DNA of 41,099 nt. Source: Streptomyces sp. ISL-87. GTDB taxonomy: Bacteria > Actinomycetota > Actinomycetes > Streptomycetales > Streptomycetaceae. Below are positions 24,466 through 32,380 of the stretch, piece after piece; the first letter of the stretch is position 1, and each line of letters opens with the position of its first letter. The translations under genes were made by a program, and so were the position numbers. The notes beneath the pieces were generated by a model, which worked only from the letters and a program-made list of their open reading frames with translations, did no database searches and had not been told where the DNA came from. Location: positions 1 to 41,099 of the forward strand of contig NZ_JAGGOY010000117.1 in assembly GCF_018614095.1 (NCBI RefSeq), written 5' to 3'.

Positions 24466-25509
24466 TCAGAGCTTGATGAGCACCTTGAGCGCGCTGCGGT
24501 CGTCCATCGCGCGGTAGCCGTCCGGGACCTCGCCCAGGGACACGGCCCGGTCGAACACCGGCGCCGGGTCGATCGCGCCGCTCAGCACGTCCTCCAGCAG
24601 CTCCGGGATGTACGCGCGCACGGGGGCCACGCCGCCCCGCAGGCTGATGTTGCGGTCGAACATGACGCCCAGGTCGAGGCCGGTGCCGCTGCCGTGCGGC
24701 ACGCCGACGTAGCCGATGGCCCCGCCGTCGCGGGTGATGTTCACGGCGGTGCGCATGGACTGCTCGGTTCCGACCGCCTCGATGACGGCGTGGGCGCCCT
24801 GGCCGCCGGTGAGCTCGCGGACGGCGGCCTCGGCCGCCTCGCCGCGCTCGGCGACGACGTCGGTGGCCCCGAAGAGCTTGGCGATGTCCGTACGGACGGC
24901 GTGGCGGCCGAGTGCGATGATCCGCTCGGCGCCGAGGCGCTTGGCCGCGAGGACGCCGCACAGGCCCACCGCGCCGTCACCGACCACGGCGACCGTGGAG
25001 CCCTTGCGGACCCCGGCGCCCAGGGCCGCGTGGTGGCCGGTGCCCATCACGTCGGACAGCGCGAGCAGACCGGTCAGCAGGTGCTCGTCGGAAACGGCCT
25101 CGGCGGGCAGCTTCACCAGGGTGCCGTCGGCGTGCGGGACGCGGACGGCCTCGCCCTGGCCGCCGTCGTGCCCGACCGAGCCCCAGAAGCCGCCGTGCAC
25201 GCAGGAGGTGTACAGGCCCTCGGAGCAGTAGTCGCAGGTGCCGTCGGACCACATGAAGGGGGCGACGACCAGGTCCCCGGCGCGCAGGCCGGACACCGCG
25301 GAGCCGGTCTCCTCGACGACGCCGAGGAACTCGTGGCCGATGCGCTGGCCGGGCTGGCGCGCGGCCTCGCCGCGGTAGGCCCACAGGTCGCTGCCGCAGA
25401 TACAGGCACGCAGGACGCGGACGACGGCGTCCTCGGGGCGCTGGATCGCAGCGTCGGGCACCTCCTCCACGCGGATGTCGTGCGGGGCGTGGATGACGGT
25501 GGCGCGCAT
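24466..25509 (-). CDS. Zinc-dependent alcohol dehydrogenase family protein
   Basis: A 347-aa medium-chain dehydrogenase. Catalytic zinc ligands are C38 (ACICGSDLW) and H59 E60 (RIGHEFLG); the nucleotide-binding loop is VAVVGDGAVGLCGVLAAKRLGA. The structural-zinc loop (GTCDYCSEGLYTSC) shows three cysteines rather than four, so that site may be altered. The phrase VMGTGHHAALGAGVRKGSTV is typical of threonine-dehydrogenase- or formaldehyde-type members. The substrate is unknown. ATG 25509 starts the gene, with a short gap to the lysoplasmalogenase gene upstream (25540), so it may be read from the same message. Confidence 0.85.
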   Translation of the reverse strand: MRATVIHAPHDIRVEEVPDAAIQRPEDAVVRVLRACICGSDLWAYRGEAARQPGQRIGHEFLGVVEETGSAVSGLRAGDLVVAPFMWSDGTCDYCSEGLYTSCVHGGFWGSVGHDGGQGEAVRVPHADGTLVKLPAEAVSDEHLLTGLLALSDVMGTGHHAALGAGVRKGSTVAVVGDGAVGLCGVLAAKRLGAERIIALGRHAVRTDIAKLFGATDVVAERGEAAEAAVRELTGGQGAHAVIEAVGTEQSMRTAVNITRDGGAIGYVGVPHGSGTGLDLGVMFDRNISLRGGVAPVRAYIPELLEDVLSGAIDPAPVFDRAVSLGEVPDGYRAMDDRSALKVLIKL

Positions 25510-25539
25510 GGTGGTGCAGTCCTCCGGCTCGGGGATGGT

Positions 25540-26253
25540 TCAGTCTTGTATGACCGCCCCTACGGTACGCCTGCTTCCCCGGAGGGGTGCCAACGCGGCC
25601 AGGGCCCCGGTGGCCAGGAGGTACTGGGCGGCCAGATAGGTGGCCATGATCCAGAAATCCGGGCAGGGCAGCTGCGGCCAGTGGGCGACGCCGGTGGCGA
25701 TGAGCGTGTCGGAGAGCAGGAACAGCGCCCCGCCGAGGCCGGCCCGCCACCCGAGGGCGCTGGAGCGGAAGGCCATGGCGGTGAGCAGCAGGCTGTAGCC
25801 GGCGACGGGGATGCGCAGGTCTGCCGGGAGGTCCCCCCAGAGGAGCGAGACGGTCCCGATGAGCGCGACGGCGTACGCGCCCCCGAGCAGCAGGCTGGTC
25901 CCGCGCCGGCCGAAGAGTACGAGGTAGCAGACGTGCCCGGCCGCGAAGGAGCCCATGCCCACGAGGAAGGCGGGATCGGCGTCGAAGAGCAGGGCCAGGT
26001 CGCCGCCCCAGCCGAACAGCAGGGCGGCGATCAGCAGGCGGGGAGCGCCGCGGGTGATCACGTACGCCACCAGCAGCGGCATCAGCAGCGGCTTGGCGAG
26101 GACGTGGCCGAGGTGCCAGCCGGCGAGCAGCGAGCCGAGGTCGACGGCGGTGGCCGCGGCGAAGGCGCCGAGCAGCACGCGGCTCGCGAGGCCGCCGCCG
26201 GAGGGCGCGGTGCGGGCCGCCGAGGACGGCGTACGGGGCTCGGTGGCGCTCAC
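25540..26253 (-). CDS. Lysoplasmalogenase (YhhN/TMEM86 family)
   Basis: A 237-aa membrane protein of the YhhN family, to which mammalian lysoplasmalogenase TMEM86 belongs; these enzymes cleave the vinyl-ether bond of lysoplasmalogens. About eight short helices fill residues 25-225, with the family segments LLFGWGGDLALLF, FAAGHVCYLVLF, and FLLSDTLIATG carrying the two membrane acids (D in GGDLAL and SDTLIA) thought to be catalytic. The GTG at 26253 overlaps the stop of the sterol-desaturase gene (GTGA, 4 nt), so the two are translated together. Confidence 0.85.
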   Translation of the reverse strand: MSATEPRTPSSAARTAPSGGGLASRVLLGAFAAATAVDLGSLLAGWHLGHVLAKPLLMPLLVAYVITRGAPRLLIAALLFGWGGDLALLFDADPAFLVGMGSFAAGHVCYLVLFGRRGTSLLLGGAYAVALIGTVSLLWGDLPADLRIPVAGYSLLLTAMAFRSSALGWRAGLGGALFLLSDTLIATGVAHWPQLPCPDFWIMATYLAAQYLLATGALAALAPLRGSRRTVGAVIQD

Positions 26254-27131
26254 GCGGCGTGTTCCGCGGCGGCGGCGGGCTGAGCCGCCTGGGCCGGGGC
26301 CGGGGCGGGCTGCCAGCCGGGGCCGCCGAAGACGCGTCCGGCGCGCTCGCGCCAGCTCGTGGCGGCCCGTACGTCGCGGGCGATGGCGGCGTACTCGTGG
26401 GTGGCGACGCGCAGCGGGTTGTAGGTGTTGATGTTCTTGGTCAGGCCGAAGACGGGCTTGTCGGTCTCCCCCACCCAGGACCCGAACATCCGGTCCCAGA
26501 TGATCAGGATCCCGGCGAAGTTGCGGTCCAGGTAGCCGCCTTGGGAGGCGTGGTGCACGCGGTGGTGGGAGGGGGTGTTGAAGACGTACTCGACGGGCCG
26601 CGGCAGCTTGCCGATCCGCTCGGTGTGGATCCAGAACTGGTAGACGAGGTTGACCGAGTAGCAGAAGGCGACGGCGGCGGGGTGCACGCCGAGGGCGATC
26701 ATCGGCAGGTAGAACGGCCAGGAGGTGGCGCTGGTCCACGGCTGGCGCAGGGCGGTGGTGAGGTTGAACTTGCGGCTGCTGTGGTGCACCACGTGGCAGG
26801 CCCAGAGGATCCGTATGACGTGGTGTCCACGGTGCTGCCAGTAGTAGAGGAAGTCCTGCGCGAGCAGCATGAGCAGGAGGGTCCACCACAGGACGGGCAC
26901 GCGCAGCGGGGTGAGCTCGTAGACGGCGGTGTAGATCGCGACGACCGGGATCTTCCAGAGCAGGTCGAAGACGAGGCTGCCGAGTCCCATGCCGACGCTG
27001 GTGACGGCGTCCTTGGTCTCGTACCCGGCGGCGTCCTCGTCGGGATGGATCCGGTAGCTCACCAGCTCCACGACGGTGAGCAGTACGAAGGCGGGTATGG
27101 ACCACAGCACGACATCGGGCAGGTTCGGCAT
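26250..27131 (-). CDS. Sterol desaturase / alkylglycerol monooxygenase-like membrane di-iron protein
   Basis: A 293-aa membrane hydroxylase of the sterol desaturase superfamily. The di-iron histidine boxes are visible as YYWQHRGHHV, ACHVVHHSS and PSHHRVHHAS, embedded between helices, and the core matches alkylglycerol monooxygenase-like members (NTPSHHRVHHAS...LDRNFAG). Such enzymes hydroxylate sterols, carotenoids, fatty acids or ether lipids. The C-terminus is Pro/Ala-rich and variable. Coupling to a lysoplasmalogenase gene favours an ether-lipid role. A minus-strand TATGGT lies 6 nt before the ATG, hinting at a leaderless start. A 12-bp palindrome lies 45 nt upstream. Confidence 0.85.
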   Translation of the reverse strand: MPNLPDVVLWSIPAFVLLTVVELVSYRIHPDEDAAGYETKDAVTSVGMGLGSLVFDLLWKIPVVAIYTAVYELTPLRVPVLWWTLLLMLLAQDFLYYWQHRGHHVIRILWACHVVHHSSRKFNLTTALRQPWTSATSWPFYLPMIALGVHPAAVAFCYSVNLVYQFWIHTERIGKLPRPVEYVFNTPSHHRVHHASQGGYLDRNFAGILIIWDRMFGSWVGETDKPVFGLTKNINTYNPLRVATHEYAAIARDVRAATSWRERAGRVFGGPGWQPAPAPAQAAQPAAAAEHAA

Positions 27132-27175
27132 GCCCGCACCATAGAGGCGGTTTCCGGGGTGCCGCTAGGGGTTGT

Positions 27176-27187
27176 TACCGATCGGTA
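27176..27187. promoter_or_regulatory. 12-bp palindrome upstream of the sterol desaturase gene
   Basis: TACCGATCGGTA is a perfect palindrome 45 nt upstream of the desaturase start; TTACCG recurs at 27198-27203. TetR-family operators often look like this. No regulator gene is adjacent. Confidence 0.4.
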
Positions 27188-27284
27188 CCCATCAGGGTTA
27201 CCGGCGGTTCGCCGAAGCCCGGCGCAGCGGCCCCGGGGCGGCCCGCGCAACGCGCGGTACGCGGCCCGCTCCGGTGGGCCCGTG

Positions 27285-28505
27285 TCACCAGACGCGGACC
27301 GAGCCGCCGGGGGCGAAGGCCGGGCTGGTGGCCTCCGGCGGGATCCGTGTCAGGGGCTCGGCGATCTCCGAGACCAGGGGGCCGTGCTTGGCGGCAACCG
27401 CGTCCAGGAGGGCGAGGTCGAAGCCGTACACGCGGGCCGCGTTGCCGCCGGCCATGGCCGCGACCTCCTCGCGCGGGAGGCCCGCGTAGGCGATGCGGAG
27501 GCCTTCGCGGGAGAAGGGGGTCGTGCCCTCGTCGTGGGGGTAGTCGCTGCCCCACATGATCTTGTCGAGGCCGATGCGCTCCCGCAGCGGGACCTCGTGG
27601 GGGCGCATGAAGCTCGCGCCCACGAAGCAGTTGTCCCGCCAGACCTCGCTCGGGCCCTTGCCCATGGACTCCGCCAGGCCCGCCCCGAATTTGGCCTCGG
27701 CGGTCGCCGAGGCCGCGACCAGGCGGCCGTGGTAGTAGTCCAGCATCTCCACGACCCCCGGGATCCAGCCGGAGCCCTGTTCGGTCAGGACCAGCTTGAG
27801 GCCGGGGTGCCGGCGGAAGGCCCCGCCGAAGATGAGGTGCCACAGGGCGCGGTGCGAGAACCAGGTCGTCTCCACCATGAAGACCGCCCGGGCGGCCGGT
27901 TCGTCGCCGAGGGGCGGGGACGCCGAGCCGCCGTGGTGGTTGACCGTCACCTCCAGCTCGTCGCACACCGCCCAGATCGGGTCGTACGCGGCCGAGTAGA
28001 GCTCCGGGACCGTGGAGCCGGGCGGGACGCCGGGCAGCAGGATGCCGCCCGTGAGGCCCGCCTCCTTCGTGCGGCGGATCTCCTTCACCGCCGCGTCCAC
28101 GTCGTTCAGCAGGATCTGGACCACGCCCGCCCGGCGGCCCGGCGCGTCCGCGCAGAAGTCCGCCAGCCAGCGGTTGTGGGCCTGGAGCCCGGCCCAGCGC
28201 ATCGCGTATTCCGCGGCCGTCGGGGGCTGGGCCATCAGGGAGGCCTTGGGGAAGAACGGCGGGATGGTGTTGGGGAAGACGACTTCGGCGACGATGCCGT
28301 CCGCTTCCAGTTCCGCCAGCCGGCGCGCCGAATTCCAGTTGCGGTCCGCCGTGTCCGCGAGCAGGTCCTCGTACGGGTTCACGTAGGTTGCGGCCCAGGC
28401 GTCGAAGTCGTCGTGGTACCGCTTCTCCAGGTACGGCTTGTAGTCCAGCAGGTCGGCGCCCGCGTGGCAGTCCGCCGAGATGACCGTGTAGCGCTCCTCC
28501 GTCAT
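27285..28505 (-). CDS. Amidohydrolase family protein (metal-dependent TIM barrel), copy 2
   Basis: A 406-aa member of the amidohydrolase-2 (ACMSD-related) family, acting in the cytoplasm on C-N, C-C or ester bonds of small molecules. The first metal motif appears as SADCHAG, the barrel histidine as VNHHGGSA, and the terminal aspartate as MWGSDYPHDEGT. It is last in the four-gene operon under the TetR-type regulator, and its start overlaps the previous gene by 4 nt. It is about 40% similar by eye to that gene, so the two are probably ancient duplicates with different substrates or a heteromer. Substrate unknown. Confidence 0.82.
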   Translation of the reverse strand: MTEERYTVISADCHAGADLLDYKPYLEKRYHDDFDAWAATYVNPYEDLLADTADRNWNSARRLAELEADGIVAEVVFPNTIPPFFPKASLMAQPPTAAEYAMRWAGLQAHNRWLADFCADAPGRRAGVVQILLNDVDAAVKEIRRTKEAGLTGGILLPGVPPGSTVPELYSAAYDPIWAVCDELEVTVNHHGGSASPPLGDEPAARAVFMVETTWFSHRALWHLIFGGAFRRHPGLKLVLTEQGSGWIPGVVEMLDYYHGRLVAASATAEAKFGAGLAESMGKGPSEVWRDNCFVGASFMRPHEVPLRERIGLDKIMWGSDYPHDEGTTPFSREGLRIAYAGLPREEVAAMAGGNAARVYGFDLALLDAVAAKHGPLVSEIAEPLTRIPPEATSPAFAPGGSVRVW

Positions 28506-29800
28506 GACGAGACCCCCAGGACCGGGAAGTCATTGTCCGTCAGCCAGTGGCGGCCCACCTCACGGGAGCGGGCCCAGGAGGCCTCCACCGCCGCCTGGTC
28601 GGGGCTCTGGCCCAGCTCCGCCGGGGTGGGGCCGATCCGGGCGGCGACCGGCGCCAGCTTCGCGGTGTCGAAGCCGAAGACCTCCGCCGCGGCCAGGCCC
28701 AGCATCCGGCGGGTCTCCCCCACCGGGATGTCGTGGAAGGTGTTCTTCAGCCAGTTCCGGGTGTGGGGCCAGGTCCCCTCGGGATGCGGGAAGTCCGAGC
28801 CCCACAGGATGTTGTCCACGCCGATCTCGTAGCGCTGGGCCAGTTCGCGCCGCTTGGTGTTGGTCGCGCAGATGAACACCTGGCGGTCCAGGTACTCGCT
28901 CGGCGGGCGCTTCAGCTCCGCGAACGGCGAGAGCTTCTTGCCGCCGTGCGCGCCGAGGTAGAGCCGGTCCATGAACCACAGCTGGTTCGGCAGCCACCAG
29001 CATCCCGACTCGGCGACGCCGAACTTCAGGCCCGGGTGCCGCTCGAACACCCCGGACCAGAGCAGGAACCACAGCGGGCGCGACGGCCACCAGGTGACCT
29101 CGGAGACGTAGATGCCGAGGTGGTCGCCGTACTCGTGGCGCGGGGCCGCACCCGAGTGGGTGACGATCGGCATGGCCGTCTCGGCCGCCGCCGCCCAGAC
29201 CGGGTCGTAGCGGCGGTCGTGGTAGGGCGCCTTGTCCACCCACATCGAGGGGATCATCAGGGCGCCCAGCCCGGACTCCTTGGCCCGGTGGATCTCCGCG
29301 ACGACCTCTCTCGGCTCGCCCGTGATGGGCAGCAGCGCGACCCCGCAGTGGCGTTCCGGATTCTGCGACACGAACTCCGCGAGCCAGCGGTTGTGCGCCT
29401 GCGCGCCCGCCATGCCGAGCTCGGGGTCCTGGTCGCCGGAGAGCCCGAGGCCCACCCCGAAGGGGGCCGCGGTCTGGCTGTCGACGGCGTCCGCGTCCGG
29501 GAAGACGACTTCGGCGGCCACACCGTCGCCGTCGAGTTCCTTCAGGCGCTGGGTGGTGTCCCAGCCGCCCTTGAGGCCTTCCTCGTGGTCGTGGAACCAC
29601 TTCTCGGCGAAGGCCTCGTTGCGGACGCCGAGCCGGGTCGCCTCCTCGCGGCGGGCGTCGCGCTGGCCCAGGAACTCGTCGAACTGGGGGTGGAACCGGG
29701 AATCCAGGTACGGGCGGTACCGCTCGGTCGGCAGGCCCGCGTGGCAGTCGGAGGAGATGATCAGGTACGGGTCTTCGTACGCACTCTCAGCACTACTCAT
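28502..29800 (-). CDS. Amidohydrolase family protein (metal-dependent TIM barrel), copy 1
   Basis: A 432-aa amidohydrolase-2 family protein paralogous to the next gene. Motifs: SSDCHAG near residue 16, VTHSGAAPRHEYG in the barrel, LWGSDFPHPEGTW near the end. The first HxH of classical amidohydrolases is replaced by D-C-H in both copies, as in many ACMSD-like decarboxylase/hydrolase members. It sits third in the operon, 10 nt after the SDR gene. Decarboxylation or ring-cleavage product hydrolysis is a family expectation; the substrate is not known. Confidence 0.82.
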   Translation of the reverse strand: MSSAESAYEDPYLIISSDCHAGLPTERYRPYLDSRFHPQFDEFLGQRDARREEATRLGVRNEAFAEKWFHDHEEGLKGGWDTTQRLKELDGDGVAAEVVFPDADAVDSQTAAPFGVGLGLSGDQDPELGMAGAQAHNRWLAEFVSQNPERHCGVALLPITGEPREVVAEIHRAKESGLGALMIPSMWVDKAPYHDRRYDPVWAAAAETAMPIVTHSGAAPRHEYGDHLGIYVSEVTWWPSRPLWFLLWSGVFERHPGLKFGVAESGCWWLPNQLWFMDRLYLGAHGGKKLSPFAELKRPPSEYLDRQVFICATNTKRRELAQRYEIGVDNILWGSDFPHPEGTWPHTRNWLKNTFHDIPVGETRRMLGLAAAEVFGFDTAKLAPVAARIGPTPAELGQSPDQAAVEASWARSREVGRHWLTDNDFPVLGVSS

Positions 29801-29810
29801 GCCGGTCCCC

Positions 29811-30695
29811 TCAGTCGAGGATGAAGCTTTCCAGGTAGGCGGGGTTGGCGCGGTCGAGCATCGACTGCGACCGGGCGCGGATCTGCCGGTCGCTGTGCTC
29901 GCTGGCCGGGAGCATCCAGAAGCGGTCGGCGCGGATGCCGTCGACGACGTGCCCGGCGACTTCCTCGACCGGGGTGAACTCCACCTCGTGGCCGGCCTTG
30001 CGCATGGCTGCCTCGTACTGGTCGAGGCTGCGGTAGGGGGTCTTGCGCGGCCGTTCCTTCGCGTAGCGCTCGGGCCGGTTGCGGTGCGACTCCCACAGCC
30101 CGGTGCGCAGCATGTGCGGTCCGGGGAAGAGGACGGAGGCGCCGACGGCCGCGCCCTCCGCTTTGAGGTGGGCGTACAGCGACTCCGTCATGGTGACCAC
30201 GGCCGCCTTGGTGACGGCGTATACGGAGGCGGTGGGCAGTGGGGCGATGCCGCCGTCACCGGAGGAGGTGTTGACGACGTGGCCGGGGCCGCCGCCCTCG
30301 ATCATGCGGGGGACGAAGGCCTGGATGCCGTGGAAGACGCCCCAGACGTTGACGGAGAAGGCCCATTTCCAGTCGTTGGGCTCGTGCTCCCACATCCGGC
30401 CCTCGGCGCCGGAGCCGACGCCCGCGTTGTTGCAGAGCACGTGCACGGCGCCGAAGGTCTCGTACGCGGCGTCCGCGAGGGAGATCACGGAGTCGCGGTC
30501 GCTGACGTCCACGGTCCTCGCGAGCACCCGCGCGCCGTCCGCGGCGAGTTCGTCGGCGGCCTTGCGCAGGGCGCCCTCCTCCACGTCGGCGAGGACGACC
30601 TTCAGTCCCTCGGCGGCGAAGCGGCGGGCCATCGCGAGGCCGATGCCACTGGCGGCGCCGGTGACGACGGCCACCTGTCCCGGTTCGAGCCGCAT
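29811..30695 (-). CDS. Short-chain dehydrogenase/reductase
   Basis: A 294-aa NAD(P)-dependent oxidoreductase. It has the nucleotide loop TGAASGIG at residues 13-20, an acid after strand 2 (VVLADVEEG) suggesting NAD preference, NNAG in LCNNAGVGSG, catalytic Ser in VVNTSSGDGG, and the YxxxK pair in SVYAVTKAAVV. The extended C-terminal 70 residues (EYAKERPRKTPY-type, ending YLESFILD) are larger than in minimal SDRs. It is second in the operon, 1 nt after the decarboxylase-like gene. Confidence 0.88.
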   Translation of the reverse strand: MRLEPGQVAVVTGAASGIGLAMARRFAAEGLKVVLADVEEGALRKAADELAADGARVLARTVDVSDRDSVISLADAAYETFGAVHVLCNNAGVGSGAEGRMWEHEPNDWKWAFSVNVWGVFHGIQAFVPRMIEGGGPGHVVNTSSGDGGIAPLPTASVYAVTKAAVVTMTESLYAHLKAEGAAVGASVLFPGPHMLRTGLWESHRNRPERYAKERPRKTPYRSLDQYEAAMRKAGHEVEFTPVEEVAGHVVDGIRADRFWMLPASEHSDRQIRARSQSMLDRANPAYLESFILD

Positions 30696-30696
30696 G

Positions 30697-31494
30697 TCAC
30701 ACGCTCCCTTCCGGCGGGCCGTCCAGGATCTGCATCGGGTCGTCGTAGCGCTGGTGGATGTACGGGAGCAGGGCCTGGGCGCTGACCCGCTCGACGACCT
30801 TGCCCCTCTGGTCGGTGGTCTTCTCGCCGATGGTGATCTCCACGATCCGGCGTACGGGCAGGTCGGCGACCGGATCGAACATCGACTCGCGGAGCACCAC
30901 GTCGCCCGTGATGTGCTCCAGCTTGCGGACCTTCTCGTTGCGCGTGCAGTGCACGAGCACCGGGTCGGCGTCGAAGCCCGAACCGTCCACCGCGGGAAGG
31001 AACTTGAAGTAGAAATCGGTCTTCTGGGTGGGCTCGGGCAGCTGCAGCGCGCGGTCCACCGCCCCGCGCACCTCCACGAAGGCGATCCCGTGCCGGGCGA
31101 GGGCGGCCCGTACGACGAGCCCGTCGCGCTCCACGGTGACCTCGCCCAGTTTCTTCGGTTCGCCGAAGACCTCGCGGCCGCCGACCAGGGCGCGCTCGTG
31201 GGTCATCGGCATGACGAGCGGGTACCAGCCCTCGACCCCGCCGTGCTGGGCGGCGACGGCCACCGAGCCGGCGCCGAGCGGGTACCCGGGCAGGTCGACC
31301 TTGCTGATGTTGGCCCTCACCAGGGGCCGCTCGGCCGGCTTGAGCGGTGGCGGCAGGACCGCCGCGACCACGTCCGGGTCGCTCTCCCAGACCGCGACCA
31401 CACCGGTGGACCAGATGTCGGGGAGTTTGGAACTCTTCTCGCGCGACGCCGCGATCTCCGCCTCGGTGCGCGCTCCGTACCGTACGCGTGCCAT
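30697..31494 (-). CDS. Acetoacetate decarboxylase family protein
   Basis: A 265-aa member of the acetoacetate decarboxylase superfamily. The paired lysines of the Schiff-base site are present in VFGEPKKLGEV, so a decarboxylase or aldol-type reaction is possible, although the superfamily also contains non-decarboxylating members. First gene of the operon: ATG 31494 has an AAGGGTGG-type site 7 nt upstream and faces the TetR-type regulator. The true substrate is likely a beta-keto acid from the pathway that the neighbouring SDR and amidohydrolases serve; this is inference. Confidence 0.85.
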   Translation of the reverse strand: MARVRYGARTEAEIAASREKSSKLPDIWSTGVVAVWESDPDVVAAVLPPPLKPAERPLVRANISKVDLPGYPLGAGSVAVAAQHGGVEGWYPLVMPMTHERALVGGREVFGEPKKLGEVTVERDGLVVRAALARHGIAFVEVRGAVDRALQLPEPTQKTDFYFKFLPAVDGSGFDADPVLVHCTRNEKVRKLEHITGDVVLRESMFDPVADLPVRRIVEITIGEKTTDQRGKVVERVSAQALLPYIHQRYDDPMQILDGPPEGSV

Positions 31495-31532
31495 GGGTGT
31501 ACCACCCTTCGTTGGGGTCGTCCCGGGGGCTC

Positions 31533-31547
31533 TGTAACACAGTTACA
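31533..31547. promoter_or_regulatory. TetR-type operator TGTAAC-ACA-GTTACA
   Basis: A perfect 15-bp palindrome sits midway in the 125-bp region between the divergent decarboxylase operon and the TetR-type gene. Its position and form are typical of the autoregulatory site of TetR-family repressors. Confidence 0.7.
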
Positions 31548-31619
31548 CCGCCACCGATGAAGGGTAAAGACCCCTGCACGCACGAGAACTGACGAACCGA
31601 CAGATGATGGGTGGACGGG

Positions 31620-32243
31620 ATGACCAGAAGTGCGCTGACCCGCGAGGAGGTGCTGGGGGCGGCCGCTTCCCTGGTCAAGCAGCACGGTCCGGCGGCTCTC
31701 ACCATGCGCAAGCTCGCCGCCGAGCTGGGCACGGCCGTCACCTCCATCTACTGGCACGTCGGCAACCGGGAATCGCTGCTCGACGCGCTCGTGGAGCAAA
31801 CCGTGCAGGACATGGGCGCGATCCGGCCGGCCGGCCGGACCCCGGCCGAGCGGATCCTCTCCGTGGCCCGGATCCTGCGCCGCGAACTGCGCGAGCGCCC
31901 GCACCTGATCGCGATGGTCCACGAGCGCGGGCTCACCGAGCGGATGTTCCTGCCCGCCCAGCAGGCCCTGGTCCACGAGGTGCACGCGGCCGGGCTGCGC
32001 GGGGCGCGGGCCGCCGACGCGGTGCGGGCGATCCAGTTCCAGATCGTCGGCTTCCTGCTCGTCGAGCGCAATCGCGAGCGCTCCCCCGCCCAGTCCCCCG
32101 CCGAGGGCGAACTCTGGGACCCGGCCGCCGCCCCCGACGATCCGGCGCTCTCCCGCGCCCTGGCCCGGCCGGCCGATCCGGAACGGCTGTTCCTGCTGTC
32201 CGTACGGGCCCTGGTGCGGGCGCTGTTGGCGGCGGACGGATGA
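31620..32243 (+). CDS. TetR family transcriptional regulator
   Basis: A 207-aa regulator. The N-terminal helix-turn-helix is REEVLGAAASLVKQHGPAALTMRKLAAELGTAVTSIYWHVGNRESLLDALVEQ; the rest is a helical ligand-binding domain (MVHERGLTERMFLPAQQALVHEVHAAGL, AIQFQIVGFLLVERNRE). ATG 31620 is my choice because homology starts at TRSALTREEV; a GTG at 31611 would add three residues. It almost certainly controls the divergent four-gene operon through the palindrome in the shared region. The ligand is probably a pathway intermediate. Confidence 0.9.
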   Translation: MTRSALTREEVLGAAASLVKQHGPAALTMRKLAAELGTAVTSIYWHVGNRESLLDALVEQTVQDMGAIRPAGRTPAERILSVARILRRELRERPHLIAMVHERGLTERMFLPAQQALVHEVHAAGLRGARAADAVRAIQFQIVGFLLVERNRERSPAQSPAEGELWDPAAAPDDPALSRALARPADPERLFLLSVRALVRALLAADG

Positions 32244-32280
32244 GTGCCTTGCCGGGGAGCTGGTGGCGGAGCCGGACCGG

Positions 32281-32342
32281 GGAGGCGTCCGGTACAAGGA
32301 GGCGCCGGTACGAGAAGGCGTCCGGGCCGAGGAGGCGTCCGG
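32281..32342 (+). repeat. Degenerate GGAGGCG(T)CCGG repeats before the exonuclease gene
   Basis: Four imperfect copies of a GGAGGCGTCCGG-like core start at about 32281, 32298, 32314 and 32331, spaced 16-17 nt, in the 137-nt gap between the TetR gene and the exonuclease gene. A candidate -10 (TATCCT, 32367-32372) follows. Confidence 0.6.
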
Positions 32343-32380
32343 GCGACGGCTGTCAGTCAGGGCCGATATCCTCTGTGACC

